From an uncultured Halomonas sp. (lineage in GTDB: Bacteria; Pseudomonadota; Gammaproteobacteria; Pseudomonadales; Halomonadaceae): a stretch of DNA of 64,000 nucleotides. Where the stretch lies: the NCBI RefSeq assembly GCF_947493865.1, contig NZ_CANLTC010000016.1, positions 1 to 64,000 of the forward strand, given 5' to 3'. Shown one piece after another: positions 8,379-17,058 of this stretch (its first letter is position 1; each line of letters opens with the position of its first letter). The notes beneath the pieces are model-generated. The model made no database searches. It saw nothing but the letters and a program-made list of their open reading frames with translations, and was not told where the DNA came from. The position numbers were made by a program, and so were the translations under genes.

Positions 8379-9794
8379 TCAGAAGCGATAGTACGCATAC
8401 ACCTCGAACAGCTGCGACGTATTGTCGTTGCCCGCAAAACGCTCGTCGGCGCCCTCATCGGGGAAGGCCACGGCATATATCGTCGACACCGAGAACTTGT
8501 CGGTGATCGCCCAATCCGCATAGAGATTGACCTCCTTGGCGAAAGCCTTGTCACTGGCTCCTGCCGCCTCGGTGTCGTGGTAACGGAAACGATAAGCGAT
8601 CAGGCCGGTTTCCAGATCTTTCCGCGCTTGGATCGAGGCCTTGATCATATCGATGTCTAGGTTGCTGTTGAACAGCATGTACTCACCGACGATCTCCCCC
8701 ATGAACCAGTTGCCCCAGCCACTGACGAAGTCAAAGAACAAGGGGTCGTAGTTTTCACTGAACTCCGCCCGGCGATAGAGGATCTGGGGCCGCAGGGGCA
8801 TGTTTTCGAAGGTATAGGTCGCCTGCAGATACCAGCCGTCATCATCGATATCCTGGTCGTCGTTGTCCTGATAGACCCACTCACCGCCTATGGAGAGATT
8901 GGGCACGCTGGGAAACGGCACCCCCTTGGCACGCAGGTTGTAGACGCTCATGTCGTCCCGGGTGGCGATATCGCTCTCGTAAAGATCGAGATAGGCAACA
9001 CCGAACTTGGCACGTTCACCAACGGTATAATCCAGATTGGTGCCATTGAGCTTGGTGACGGTATCCGGGCCGTCCGAAGCGTACTGATCCTCCTCCAGGT
9101 GAAACACATCCCCATGCCAGCCATGACTATCGATCGAGGCAACCACCGTCTTCTCGAAACTCTCGCTGGGGCCTATGTAGTAGGTGGCATTGCGGCCAAA
9201 GTCACTGAAGCCATCGGCGAGGAGAAAACCGTCGCCGATGCTGAACTTCTGTCGCCCAAAGGAGAGCGTCACGGCATCCTCACCCAGCGTATCCGCAAAC
9301 ACCTCTCCGCTGCGCCAGCCAACGTAGGCGCGATCGAGTCGCGTGCCCTCCGGGTGCCCGGGAGTCGCTCCGGCGGCATCCCCATAGCGGCTGCCCCGGG
9401 TCATGCCCAGGCTGCCCTGCAGGCCAGAGAACAGTGTGCCGCCGTTGCCCACATCAACCTCGCCGATCAATTCGGGTTGCGCCACCGCCTCCCACCAGGC
9501 AGGGTCCTCATGAGTCGGAGCCGTGCCATCGATACTACGATCGGAGCCGAAATTGACGTCATCGGTGACGGCGCCGAACCAGTAAAGCGACAAACCGCTC
9601 TTGAGACGCACATCGCCATCGACGCTTTCATAAAAGGTATGTTCCGAGGAGAGCGGTCGGATACCCGATTCCAGATAATCGATATCGGTCACGGCAGCGA
9701 ATGCCTGGGGCGACATCCCCACCAGGCAACCCAGGAACCAGGCGTTTTGGCGAATCCGAACGGCTCTACGTGGCAAGCAGGGTAAATATTTCAT
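8379..9794 (-). CDS. outer-membrane beta-barrel protein (porin-like)
   Basis: 471 residues with an N-terminal signal sequence (AWFLGCLVGMSPQAFAA). The body alternates short aromatic-rich strands with acidic loops, and the C-terminus is FEVYAYYRF, the terminal-aromatic signature recognised by the BAM machinery. Segments such as TLSFGRQKFSIGDGFLLADGF and SIGGEWVYQ resemble alginate-export-like/porin barrels. The substrate is unknown. It is convergent with the ferredoxin gene and divergent from the MATE gene. A 271-bp mobile-element-like repeat lies immediately upstream of its start. Confidence 0.75.
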   Translation of the reverse strand: MKYLPCLPRRAVRIRQNAWFLGCLVGMSPQAFAAVTDIDYLESGIRPLSSEHTFYESVDGDVRLKSGLSLYWFGAVTDDVNFGSDRSIDGTAPTHEDPAWWEAVAQPELIGEVDVGNGGTLFSGLQGSLGMTRGSRYGDAAGATPGHPEGTRLDRAYVGWRSGEVFADTLGEDAVTLSFGRQKFSIGDGFLLADGFSDFGRNATYYIGPSESFEKTVVASIDSHGWHGDVFHLEEDQYASDGPDTVTKLNGTNLDYTVGERAKFGVAYLDLYESDIATRDDMSVYNLRAKGVPFPSVPNLSIGGEWVYQDNDDQDIDDDGWYLQATYTFENMPLRPQILYRRAEFSENYDPLFFDFVSGWGNWFMGEIVGEYMLFNSNLDIDMIKASIQARKDLETGLIAYRFRYHDTEAAGASDKAFAKEVNLYADWAITDKFSVSTIYAVAFPDEGADERFAGNDNTSQLFEVYAYYRF

Positions 9795-9832
9795 ATGACA
9801 AACGTCCCTGTTCTATCATTGTTGATTGCTTA

Positions 9833-10103
9833 TTAGGGTCTGTTGACGTTTCATTCACGGCCGCGCTGGCGCCAGTTTTTATTCGGGGCAAGGCAGGAGG
9901 AGAGAAATCTGGTTTTTCCAAATGAACGACGACTAACGCCGCAGCGGATAAAAACTGACCCAGCCCTTTGGGTTGCGCATCAAAAAGCGCCATCCTGCGT
10001 TGCGAAACGTGAAAAGGGAATAACCCTTCCCTACGTTCCGCGCCTTGACTGGCACTTTTTGATGCAGCAACGCGGTTCGCGATGAAACGTCAACAGACCC
10101 TAA
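9833..10103 (+). mobile_element. 271-bp MITE-like element, copy 1
   Basis: The element starts TTAGGGTCTGTTGACG and ends with the reverse complement CGTCAACAGACCCTAA, giving terminal inverted repeats of about 23 bp. It has the same length as, and is strongly similar to, 36743-37013, which lies in opposite orientation. Inside is a second hairpin (GCATCAAAAAG near 9977 and CTTTTTGATGC near 10055) around GGGAATAACCC. It contains no transposase; the open frames inside are by-products of the repeat. It fills the gap between the porin-like and MATE genes, so promoters of both may lie in it. No clear target-site duplication is visible. Confidence 0.85.
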
Positions 10104-10146
10104 TCCTAGATTACCGCTCCGGTTTCGCAATTAAAAGGTTCGCCGT

Positions 10147-11490
10147 TTGATCATCAACCCCTCCGACAAGCGTGTCTGGCTGCTGGCCTGGCCGATCATC
10201 CTGTCGAATATTACCGTCCCCCTGCTGGGGCTGGTTGACACCGCGGTCGTCGGCCATCTACCGGATTCGCGCTATCTGGCCGGAGTGACGCTGGGAGCCA
10301 CCCTGTTCAGCTTCTTGTACTGGGGGTTCGGCTTCCTGCGCATGGGCACCACCGGGCTAACGTCTCAGGCCGCTGGCCGGGAAGACGATACGACGGTACG
10401 CAATCTGCTGGGTCAGGCGCTGATCATGGCCCTGGTTATCGGGGTGCTGCTGATTCTGTTCTCCACCCCTTTGATAGCCTTGGGCCTGTGGTTGCTCGAC
10501 GGCAGCGCCGAAGCCACTCGTCTTGCTGGCGAATATGCCGGTATTCGTATTCTCTCGGCCCCGGCGGTGCTGGCCAATTACGCCATTCTGGGCTGGTTCC
10601 TGGGCCAGCAGAATAGCCGGGTGACGCTTTTGATCATGGTCACGACCAACAGCGTCAACATCGTGCTCGATTTGCTCTTCGTGGTGGGCCTGGGCATGAC
10701 CAGCAACGGCGTGGCCTGGGCCACGGTAATTGCGGATTACACCGCCCTGGCGCTTGGACTCACCCTGGTTGCGCGCCAACTGAGGCGCCTCGAGGGGCAC
10801 TTTCTGCGGGAGCAGTTGATGAAACTCAAAGCGTATCAGCAGCTTTTTCAGGTCAATGCGCATCTATTCCTGCGCACCCTGGGGCTGCTGTTCGCCATGG
10901 CTTTCTTCACTGCTCAGGGGGCGAGCCAGGGCGACGTCGTTCTGGCAGCCAACGCGGTGCTTCTACAGTTCATCATGCTCACCTCCTACGGCCTGGACGG
11001 CTTCGCCCATGCCGCCGAAGCACTCATAGGCCGGGCGATCGGACGGCGCAGCTGGCAGGAATTCGGTGAATACGTTCGGGCGGCGACGCGCTTTTCCCTG
11101 CTTACCGCCGGCGCTGCCATGCTGGTATTCGCCCTCGGCGGCAATGCCCTGATCGCCCTGCTCACGGACCTGCCCGCGGTGCGCGATACCGCCGCCGAAT
11201 TCATGCCCTGGATGATTTTGATGCCGGCACTGGCGGTATGGAGCTATCTACTGGATGGTGTCTTCATCGGCGCCACCGCCACTCGTGAGATGCGCAACAG
11301 CATCTTTGTCGGCCTGGCGGTTTATCTGCCGCTATGGTGGCTGACCCAGAACATCGGCGCGGGGATGGGTAATCATGGCCTGTGGCTTGCGTTCACCACC
11401 TTCATGCTGGTGCGCTCGCTGACCCTGGGGGGCTACTACCTGTACTATCGTCGTCATTATTGGCACCGTGGCGCTACGGCCACTATCTGA
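10147..11490 (+). CDS. MATE family efflux transporter (DinF-like)
   Basis: 447 residues with about 12 hydrophobic helices in two related halves. The N-terminus (VWLLAWPIILSNITVPLLGLVDTAVVGHL) is characteristic of DinF-type MATE exporters, which use sodium or proton gradients to expel cationic compounds. LGWFLGQQNSRVTLLIMVTTNSVNIVLD is another family signature. Translation probably starts at TTG 10147, where the conserved N-terminal helix begins. The 271-bp repeat ends 43 bases upstream. Confidence 0.88.
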   Translation: MIINPSDKRVWLLAWPIILSNITVPLLGLVDTAVVGHLPDSRYLAGVTLGATLFSFLYWGFGFLRMGTTGLTSQAAGREDDTTVRNLLGQALIMALVIGVLLILFSTPLIALGLWLLDGSAEATRLAGEYAGIRILSAPAVLANYAILGWFLGQQNSRVTLLIMVTTNSVNIVLDLLFVVGLGMTSNGVAWATVIADYTALALGLTLVARQLRRLEGHFLREQLMKLKAYQQLFQVNAHLFLRTLGLLFAMAFFTAQGASQGDVVLAANAVLLQFIMLTSYGLDGFAHAAEALIGRAIGRRSWQEFGEYVRAATRFSLLTAGAAMLVFALGGNALIALLTDLPAVRDTAAEFMPWMILMPALAVWSYLLDGVFIGATATREMRNSIFVGLAVYLPLWWLTQNIGAGMGNHGLWLAFTTFMLVRSLTLGGYYLYYRRHYWHRGATATI

Positions 11491-11589
11491 GAGTGGCATT
11501 GGACTGCTGCGACCAGAGTGGCACAGGCAAGCGGCGTTTTTTGCGCTACGTTCTACGTTACTTGAACAACTAAACAAGAGAGAAACAAC

Positions 11590-12900
11590 ATGCTCAGGTT
11601 CCTGTCTCGGCCAGCGGTCAGATTAGTCGAACGTTATCTGCCCGATCCTTATATCTTCGTGCTTTTGCTGACCCTGGTCGCCGCTGCCGCGGCCATCGGC
11701 GTGGAGCGCCAGACACCCCTGGCGGTGCTGCGCTACTGGGGCGATGGTTTCTGGGATCTGTTGACCTTCTCGATGCAGATGCTGTTGGTGTTGGTCACGG
11801 GATTCATGTTGGCAAGCTCGCCCCCGGTCAAACGCCAACTGGCGAGGCTTGCCACCAAGGCGGGGACTCCGGCCCGAGCCATCATTCTGGTCACCCTGGT
11901 GTCGCTTGCGGCAAGCTGGATCAACTGGGGCTTCGGTCTGGTGGTCGGGGCGCTGTTCGCCAAGGAGCTGGCCAAGCAGATTCGCGTCGATTACCGGCTG
12001 CTGATCGCCAGCGCCTATTCCGGCTTCGTGGTATGGCATGGCGGTCTGGCGGGCTCAATCCCCTTGGTCATCGCCACCGAAGGGCATTTCGCCGTGGATC
12101 AAATTGGCATCGTGCCCACCTCCGAGACGATCTTTTCCTGGTTCAACCTGGCCATTGTGCTGGCGCTGTTCATCATCGTGCCATTGGTCAATCGCATGAT
12201 GCTGCCGGAGGAAAAGGACAGCGTTTACGTCGAGGCCAGCAAACTCGACGATGGCCCACCCCGCAGGCTCAGAGCGACGCGTCCGGCGGAACATCTCGAG
12301 AACAGCATGACCCTGGCCTGGCTGGTAGGCATCCCCGGGCTGCTGTTCCTGCTCGATCACTTCCTGCTACGCGGCGGCGGCCTCAACTTGAACGTGGTCA
12401 ACTTCACCTTCCTGTTCCTGGCCATCGTGCTGCACCGTACGCCCCGGCATCTGCTCGATAGCCTCTACGAGGCGGTAAAAGGCGGCGCGGGCATCGTCAT
12501 TCAGTTCCCGTTCTATGCCGGCATCATGGCGATCATGGTGCAGTCGGGCCTGGCGGAAACCCTGTCGAAAGGCTTCGTTTCCATCGCTACCGCCGATACG
12601 CTACCCTTCTGGTCGTTCATCAGCGCCGGGGTAGTCAATCTGTTCGTACCTTCCGGGGGCGGTCAATGGGCCGTACAGGCGCCGGTCATGCTACCCGCCG
12701 CCGAGGCTCTTGGCGCCAGCGTGCCGCGCATTGCCATGGCGGTGGCCTGGGGTGACGCCTGGACCAACCTGTTGCAGCCGTTCTGGGCATTGCCGGTACT
12801 CGCCATCGCGGGACTCAAGGCCAAGGACATCATGGGTTTTTGCCTGATTCAGCTATTCGTCACCGGGGTGATCATCAGTCTGGGACTCACCTTTCTCTAA
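11590..12900 (+). CDS. short-chain fatty acid transporter (AtoE family)
   Basis: 436 residues and about 11-12 transmembrane helices. The N-terminus (VRLVERYLPDPYIFVLLLTL), the segment SWINWGFGLVVGALFAKE and FVPSGGGQWAVQAPVMLPAA are typical of AtoE/TIGR00366 proteins, which import short-chain fatty acids such as butyrate or acetoacetate. A ribosome site (AAGAGAGAAACAAC) precedes the ATG. The acyl-CoA thioesterase gene follows after 39 bases, which fits an operon in short-chain acyl metabolism. The actual substrate is inferred. Confidence 0.85.
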   Translation: MLRFLSRPAVRLVERYLPDPYIFVLLLTLVAAAAAIGVERQTPLAVLRYWGDGFWDLLTFSMQMLLVLVTGFMLASSPPVKRQLARLATKAGTPARAIILVTLVSLAASWINWGFGLVVGALFAKELAKQIRVDYRLLIASAYSGFVVWHGGLAGSIPLVIATEGHFAVDQIGIVPTSETIFSWFNLAIVLALFIIVPLVNRMMLPEEKDSVYVEASKLDDGPPRRLRATRPAEHLENSMTLAWLVGIPGLLFLLDHFLLRGGGLNLNVVNFTFLFLAIVLHRTPRHLLDSLYEAVKGGAGIVIQFPFYAGIMAIMVQSGLAETLSKGFVSIATADTLPFWSFISAGVVNLFVPSGGGQWAVQAPVMLPAAEALGASVPRIAMAVAWGDAWTNLLQPFWALPVLAIAGLKAKDIMGFCLIQLFVTGVIISLGLTFL

Positions 12901-12939
12901 ACGATTTCGAAGGACTCTTCCTTGAAGGAGCACGATGCA

Positions 12940-13449
12940 ATGAACGACGCCTTGTCCGGCCAACACGAATTGAGCATGACCGTGCTGATGACTCCCGATA
13001 TGGCCAATTTCAGCGGCAAGGTACACGGCGGCGCCATTCTAAAGAAGCTCGACGAGGCTGCCTACGCCTGCGCCAGCCGCTATTCGGGAAGCTATGTGGT
13101 GACCCTGTCCGTGGATCAGGTGCTGTTCAAGCAGCCGATCCATGTAGGTGAACTGGTGACCTTTCTGGCATCGGTCAATCATGTCGGTAGTTCCTCCATG
13201 GAGATCGGCATCAAGGTCATCGCCGAGTCCATCCAGGAAAAGGTCATCCGTCATACCAACAGCTGCTATCTAACCATGGTGGCGGTCGACAAGGAGGGTC
13301 GGCCGGCGCGAGTGCCACCGCTGCCGCTCGAGACCTCGCTGCAGCAACTGCGTTTCGAAAAGGCGACACTGCGCAAGAAGATGCGCAAGGAGGCGGAGGA
13401 AGAAGCACGACGCACCCACGAAAACCACTATAGCGTTCAACCGCGCTAA
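12940..13449 (+). CDS. acyl-CoA thioesterase, hotdog fold
   Basis: 169 residues with one hotdog domain of the YciA/cytosolic acyl-CoA hydrolase type: LMTPDMANFSGKVHGGAILKKLDEAAYACASRYSG carries the conserved helix and GG loop, followed by VDQVLFKQPIHVGELV. The enzyme hydrolyses acyl-CoA to free acid and CoA. The last 40 residues form a charged helix (KKMRKEAEEEARR). The ATG at 12940 is preferred because AAGGAG lies nine bases upstream. It is probably in an operon with the AtoE-like transporter. Confidence 0.88.
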   Translation: MNDALSGQHELSMTVLMTPDMANFSGKVHGGAILKKLDEAAYACASRYSGSYVVTLSVDQVLFKQPIHVGELVTFLASVNHVGSSSMEIGIKVIAESIQEKVIRHTNSCYLTMVAVDKEGRPARVPPLPLETSLQQLRFEKATLRKKMRKEAEEEARRTHENHYSVQPR

Positions 13450-13484
13450 GCGATTGACACTCTACTGCATCACAAGGAGGTGAG

Positions 13485-14489
13485 ATGAGATCGACGCTGC
13501 CGCCCCGTGCCGAACGCACTCCCCGGGAAAACGCCCTGCTTGCCTGGGATCTGTTCATCATCGCTCTGGTGATCGTCAACCTGGCCCTGCTGGTCTTCGA
13601 CAGCCTGTTTCTGATCAGCCCGCTGAACGACACCTTCGCGGCCGTGGCACCGGGGCTGCATCAGGCCTATGCCGACAACATCCATGCCAACTTCTTCAGC
13701 ATCGACCTCTTTTTCGTCAGCATCTTCGTTTTCGATGTACTCCTCGGCTGGGCGATGGCGGTTGCCGAGCGCCGCTATCACCGCTGGTTCTTCTATCCTT
13801 TCGTGCACTGGTACGACGTGCTGGGCTGCATCCCCTTGGCTGGCCTGCGCTGGTTGCGCGTTCTGCGTATCTTTTCACTGATGTTCCGCCTGCAACGGCT
13901 CGGGCTGATCGATGTACGCCGCTGGTCGCTATTCCAGGTTCTGGCCAAGTATTACGAGATCCTGCTCGAAGAACTCTCCGATCGGGTGGCAATTCGCCTG
14001 ATCGATAATGTGCAGGACGAGATCCGCCACAGTGGCGCCCTGTCCGGGCGCCTCGTCAACGAGATACTGATGCCCCGCAAGGAACAGCTGGTGGAAGAAC
14101 TCACCGAGCGCCTGCAGAGCATTCTGAGTGATGGGTATAGCGACAACCGCGCACTGATCTCCCGCTACATCAGCGCCCTGGTGGGCCGCACCATGAACGA
14201 GAACCCGGAGATCCAGCGCCTGCGCCGGCTGCCCTTCGGCGAGTCGCTGACCAATGCCTTGGACCACACCATCAGCGGCGTCGCCGCCCAGCTGGTGCAT
14301 GAAGCCGTCACCAGCCTGGAGTCACCGGAATTCAAGGAACTGTTACAGCACCTGGCGGACAGCGGCTTCGACGTGATGCTCGAGACCGATCAGCGCACCA
14401 ACCAGATCACCGAGCAGGTGCTGATCGACAGCCTGGAGCTCGTCAAGGAGCAGGTGGCCGTGAAGCAGTGGCAGAATCGCTACGACTGA
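13485..14489 (+). CDS. membrane protein with voltage-sensor-like N-terminal domain
   Basis: 334 residues of unknown function. Residues about 20-140 form four hydrophobic segments. The third (HWYDVLGCIPLAG) and fourth (LRWLRVLRIFSLMFRLQRL, with arginines at roughly every third position) resemble S3 and S4 of ion-channel voltage sensors. There is no following S5-pore-S6 unit or selectivity filter. Residues 150-334 are instead a hydrophilic, helix-rich region, presumably cytoplasmic. A near-perfect Shine-Dalgarno AAGGAGGTGAG precedes the ATG. Homologues seem to exist in related bacteria but no function is known to me. Confidence 0.6.
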   Translation: MRSTLPPRAERTPRENALLAWDLFIIALVIVNLALLVFDSLFLISPLNDTFAAVAPGLHQAYADNIHANFFSIDLFFVSIFVFDVLLGWAMAVAERRYHRWFFYPFVHWYDVLGCIPLAGLRWLRVLRIFSLMFRLQRLGLIDVRRWSLFQVLAKYYEILLEELSDRVAIRLIDNVQDEIRHSGALSGRLVNEILMPRKEQLVEELTERLQSILSDGYSDNRALISRYISALVGRTMNENPEIQRLRRLPFGESLTNALDHTISGVAAQLVHEAVTSLESPEFKELLQHLADSGFDVMLETDQRTNQITEQVLIDSLELVKEQVAVKQWQNRYD

Positions 14490-14513
14490 GCGTTTTCAGT
14501 CACGCGTTCCAAT

Positions 14514-15557
14514 TCAGCCCTGCATCTCCAATAAGGTATAGGGCGCCTCACAGGCATGACGCTCGTCTCGCTCGTCGATGCCCCCCAATCCCATATGCCG
14601 GTCGTTGTCGTAGGCAACGAACAGCCGGGTCTCGTCCAGCACTGCCAGCCCTTCCGCCTTGTGCTCGAACTCCAAGGGCACGCCCTCGGCATCGGTAACC
14701 AGCGCCGGTAACTTGTTGGCCGCAAAATCATCAAGTGACATGACCCATAGATAACCGCCGATGTGCTCCACACCGTCGACCTCGGTCTCGAAGCTGGTCA
14801 GCAGATAGAGACGATCGTTGTAGGGGTCATACTCAAGACTCGACAGCCCGCAGACATGGCGTACCTTCTCGAACTGACCCGGATCGAAATGGTAAAAGCT
14901 GCGCAGCTCATCGACGAATTCAAGATTGTCGCGCTCATTGATCCTGTAATGCGCCCCCACCACCCGGCAGACGTAGTCAAAATCATCGTGCGCATCGCCC
15001 TGCTCACGCACACCGAACAGCAGCAGGCCGTCGCCCAGCTTCCCGGGAATCGCCGCCAGCCCCTCGATCTTGTAGTACGGCGTACCGATAGCGGCATTGA
15101 GCTTGTTGCGCAGTTCCAGAGAGCCCTCGACACCGTCCCGCGGGTCCGGATCCACTGTCTGCACCTTTTCCGGCTCGCCCAGGGGCCAGATCAACAAGTG
15201 ATTGTAGTCGTTGAGGTCATTACTCTCGTCGTCGATGCGATCGAAACCGGTGGTGGCCAATACGTGCTTGCCGTCCGCGGTCAGCGCGAAATCCTCGTAC
15301 TTGGTTGCCCGTTGAACCGCCTCGGCGGTGAAATACTCGAGGGTCGTGTCATCGGGAATGCCCCGCTCGCTGATATCCATGGCGAACACCGCCGAGCGTT
15401 CGGCACCGGGAATTGGCTTGTCGCTGGCGAGAATCAGGCGATGGCCATCGTAGACCACCGCCGAAACCTCGACGTTGACCAGCTTGTCCTGTTCATCCCG
15501 CAGCCCCGTGGGAAAGCAGTGCATGGTGCCGTGGGAAAGAATAGTGGCCTGGGTCAT
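14514..15557 (-). CDS. hypothetical protein, probable beta-propeller
   Basis: 347 residues, no signal peptide and no transmembrane segment. Repeating blocks of the form GxxLILASDK, GKHVLATTGFDR, GDGLLLFGVREQ, NDRLYLLTSF and ETRLFVAYDND suggest the blades of a beta-propeller, similar to esterase-like or phytase-like propellers. KIEGLAAIP and KAEGLAVLDETRLFVAYDND are the E-G-L motifs seen in those families. Catalytic activity is not assignable. It is convergent with the membrane-protein gene before it. I do not recognise a named family with confidence. Confidence 0.55.
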   Translation of the reverse strand: MTQATILSHGTMHCFPTGLRDEQDKLVNVEVSAVVYDGHRLILASDKPIPGAERSAVFAMDISERGIPDDTTLEYFTAEAVQRATKYEDFALTADGKHVLATTGFDRIDDESNDLNDYNHLLIWPLGEPEKVQTVDPDPRDGVEGSLELRNKLNAAIGTPYYKIEGLAAIPGKLGDGLLLFGVREQGDAHDDFDYVCRVVGAHYRINERDNLEFVDELRSFYHFDPGQFEKVRHVCGLSSLEYDPYNDRLYLLTSFETEVDGVEHIGGYLWVMSLDDFAANKLPALVTDAEGVPLEFEHKAEGLAVLDETRLFVAYDNDRHMGLGGIDERDERHACEAPYTLLEMQG

Positions 15558-15800
15558 GGATACCTCTTCGCTAGCAAATTCTACCTAAAACTGCGGGTTC
15601 GACGCTTCGAATGCAAGCCGGGGCATGATCAAAACACACAATCCAAGTTATATTTTGGCTGGCGAATCGGCACAGCCTTATATACATTAATAGTGTCGTT
15701 TTCTAATCATTCCTGCCTACAGACAGCACCAAGCGGACTGAATCTGCCTTGTAGCAACCATCGCTTGATCCTGCGCTATTCTATTACCGAGCCTTCCTTC

Positions 15801-17033
15801 ATGAATAAAAACGAAGAAGCCCCAGAGGTCACCGTACTGTTCGCGCGTCAGCCGATTTATGATCGCCAGCATCAGCTTGCCGGCTGCGAACTGCTGTTTC
15901 GCCCCTGCCCCCGAACCGAAGCGCTGACCGAGCCGTTCGATGGCGATCTGGCCACCCGTCAGGTGTTACGCAATGCTTTCACTCATACCGATATTCGCAC
16001 GGTGTGCGAGCAGACGCCGGCCTATATCAACTTCACGGCCAACGCTCTGAAAGCGGAGATTCCCTTCGATCCAGGCGATATCGTCATCGAAATACTCGAA
16101 ACCGTCGAGGCAAGCGACGAAGTCATCAACGCAATCAAGGATTACAAATCGAGGGGCTACACCATTGCCCTTGATGACTACCGCTTGAAGAAGGCCAGTC
16201 ATCCGCTGCTGGCCTTCGCCGATACCGTCAAGCTCGACTACCCGCATTACAGCCCCGAAGAGTTCGCGGTATTGGTAACAGAACTACGACATCAGCACCC
16301 CCACTTGACGCTACTTGCCGAAAAGATCGAAACCCAGGAAGACTTCCTGTATTGCCAACAGACGGGATGTGATCTTTTCCAGGGGTACTATCTGGCCCGG
16401 CCCTCGATAGTCTTTCGTGAGCGGTTACCGGATGCGCATTTTGCGCTATTACAGCTACTTGCCGAACTCAACCGCGTCGACGCCACTGCAAAAGAACTTG
16501 CCAAGACCATCGACGATGACGCCTTCCTGAAGCGGGAACTCTTGAGCGTCGTCAACAGCAACTATTACCACTGTCGCGAGGAAGTCACCTCGTCTTCAAT
16601 GGCCATCGATGCGCTGGGCGAGCGCAGTGTCTGCAACCTGGCCACCATGCTGGCATTGAGCAAACTGGACGACGCCCCCCATTCGCTGCAACGCCTTGCC
16701 TTGAACAGGGGCCATTTGTGCCAGGGGCTTGCAGACTATCTCGGCGAGGAACCCATCTCGGGGTTTACCGTGGGATTGTTTTCCATTCTGGGGGCTTTCT
16801 TTAAAAGTGCGCTGGAGGACATCTTCGACAATCTGCCATTGCCAGCTGTACTCAAGGAGGCCATCCTCGAGCAGCGTGGCGTCATGGGGCTGGTGCTGGC
16901 GACGACGTTACAGCTCGAGCACGGCGATTTCGACGATCTCGACTGGCCAGCCCTTGCCGAATATGGCCTGACCCCGGAAAAGGTCAGCCAGGCCCAGCAG
17001 CAGGCCGTCGAGAATAGTGCCGCGCTTCTATGA
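15801..17033 (+). CDS. EAL-HDOD signalling protein (YuxH-like), likely non-catalytic EAL
   Basis: 410 residues. Residues about 10-200 are an EAL-like domain and residues 210-400 an HDOD domain (LLQLLAELNRVDATAKELAKTIDDDAFLKRELLSVVNS). The EAL domain is degenerate: CELLFRP replaces the EALLR motif, and LDDYRLKKASHP replaces the DDFGTG catalytic loop, although VKLD and AEKIETQEDF persist. This matches the YuxH class, where the domains bind partners and do not cleave cyclic di-GMP. The ATG at 15801 is used; the long open frame upstream overlaps the neighbouring gene and is not coding. It is likely to act in motility or surface regulation by family analogy. Confidence 0.85.
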   Translation: MNKNEEAPEVTVLFARQPIYDRQHQLAGCELLFRPCPRTEALTEPFDGDLATRQVLRNAFTHTDIRTVCEQTPAYINFTANALKAEIPFDPGDIVIEILETVEASDEVINAIKDYKSRGYTIALDDYRLKKASHPLLAFADTVKLDYPHYSPEEFAVLVTELRHQHPHLTLLAEKIETQEDFLYCQQTGCDLFQGYYLARPSIVFRERLPDAHFALLQLLAELNRVDATAKELAKTIDDDAFLKRELLSVVNSNYYHCREEVTSSSMAIDALGERSVCNLATMLALSKLDDAPHSLQRLALNRGHLCQGLADYLGEEPISGFTVGLFSILGAFFKSALEDIFDNLPLPAVLKEAILEQRGVMGLVLATTLQLEHGDFDDLDWPALAEYGLTPEKVSQAQQQAVENSAALL

Positions 17034-17058
17034 TCATCTAAAGCATGATCATCTAAAG
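17030..17058. repeat. 15-bp tandem duplication between convergent genes
   Basis: ATGATCATCTAAAG occurs at 17030-17043 and again at 17045-17058 with one base between. The first copy contains the stop codon of the EAL-HDOD gene; the second includes the stop codon (17053-17055) and last codon of the MocR gene on the other strand. Confidence 0.8.

Noticed and set aside
9843..10085. Hypothetical protein inside the first MITE-like element
   Set aside because: The same frame appears in the second copy only because the repeat itself is conserved; it spans the terminal repeats and lacks a ribosome site.
14763..15800. Upstream extension of the EAL-HDOD frame
   Set aside because: The open frame overlaps the propeller-like gene antisense; protein-like sequence begins only at the ATG at 15801.
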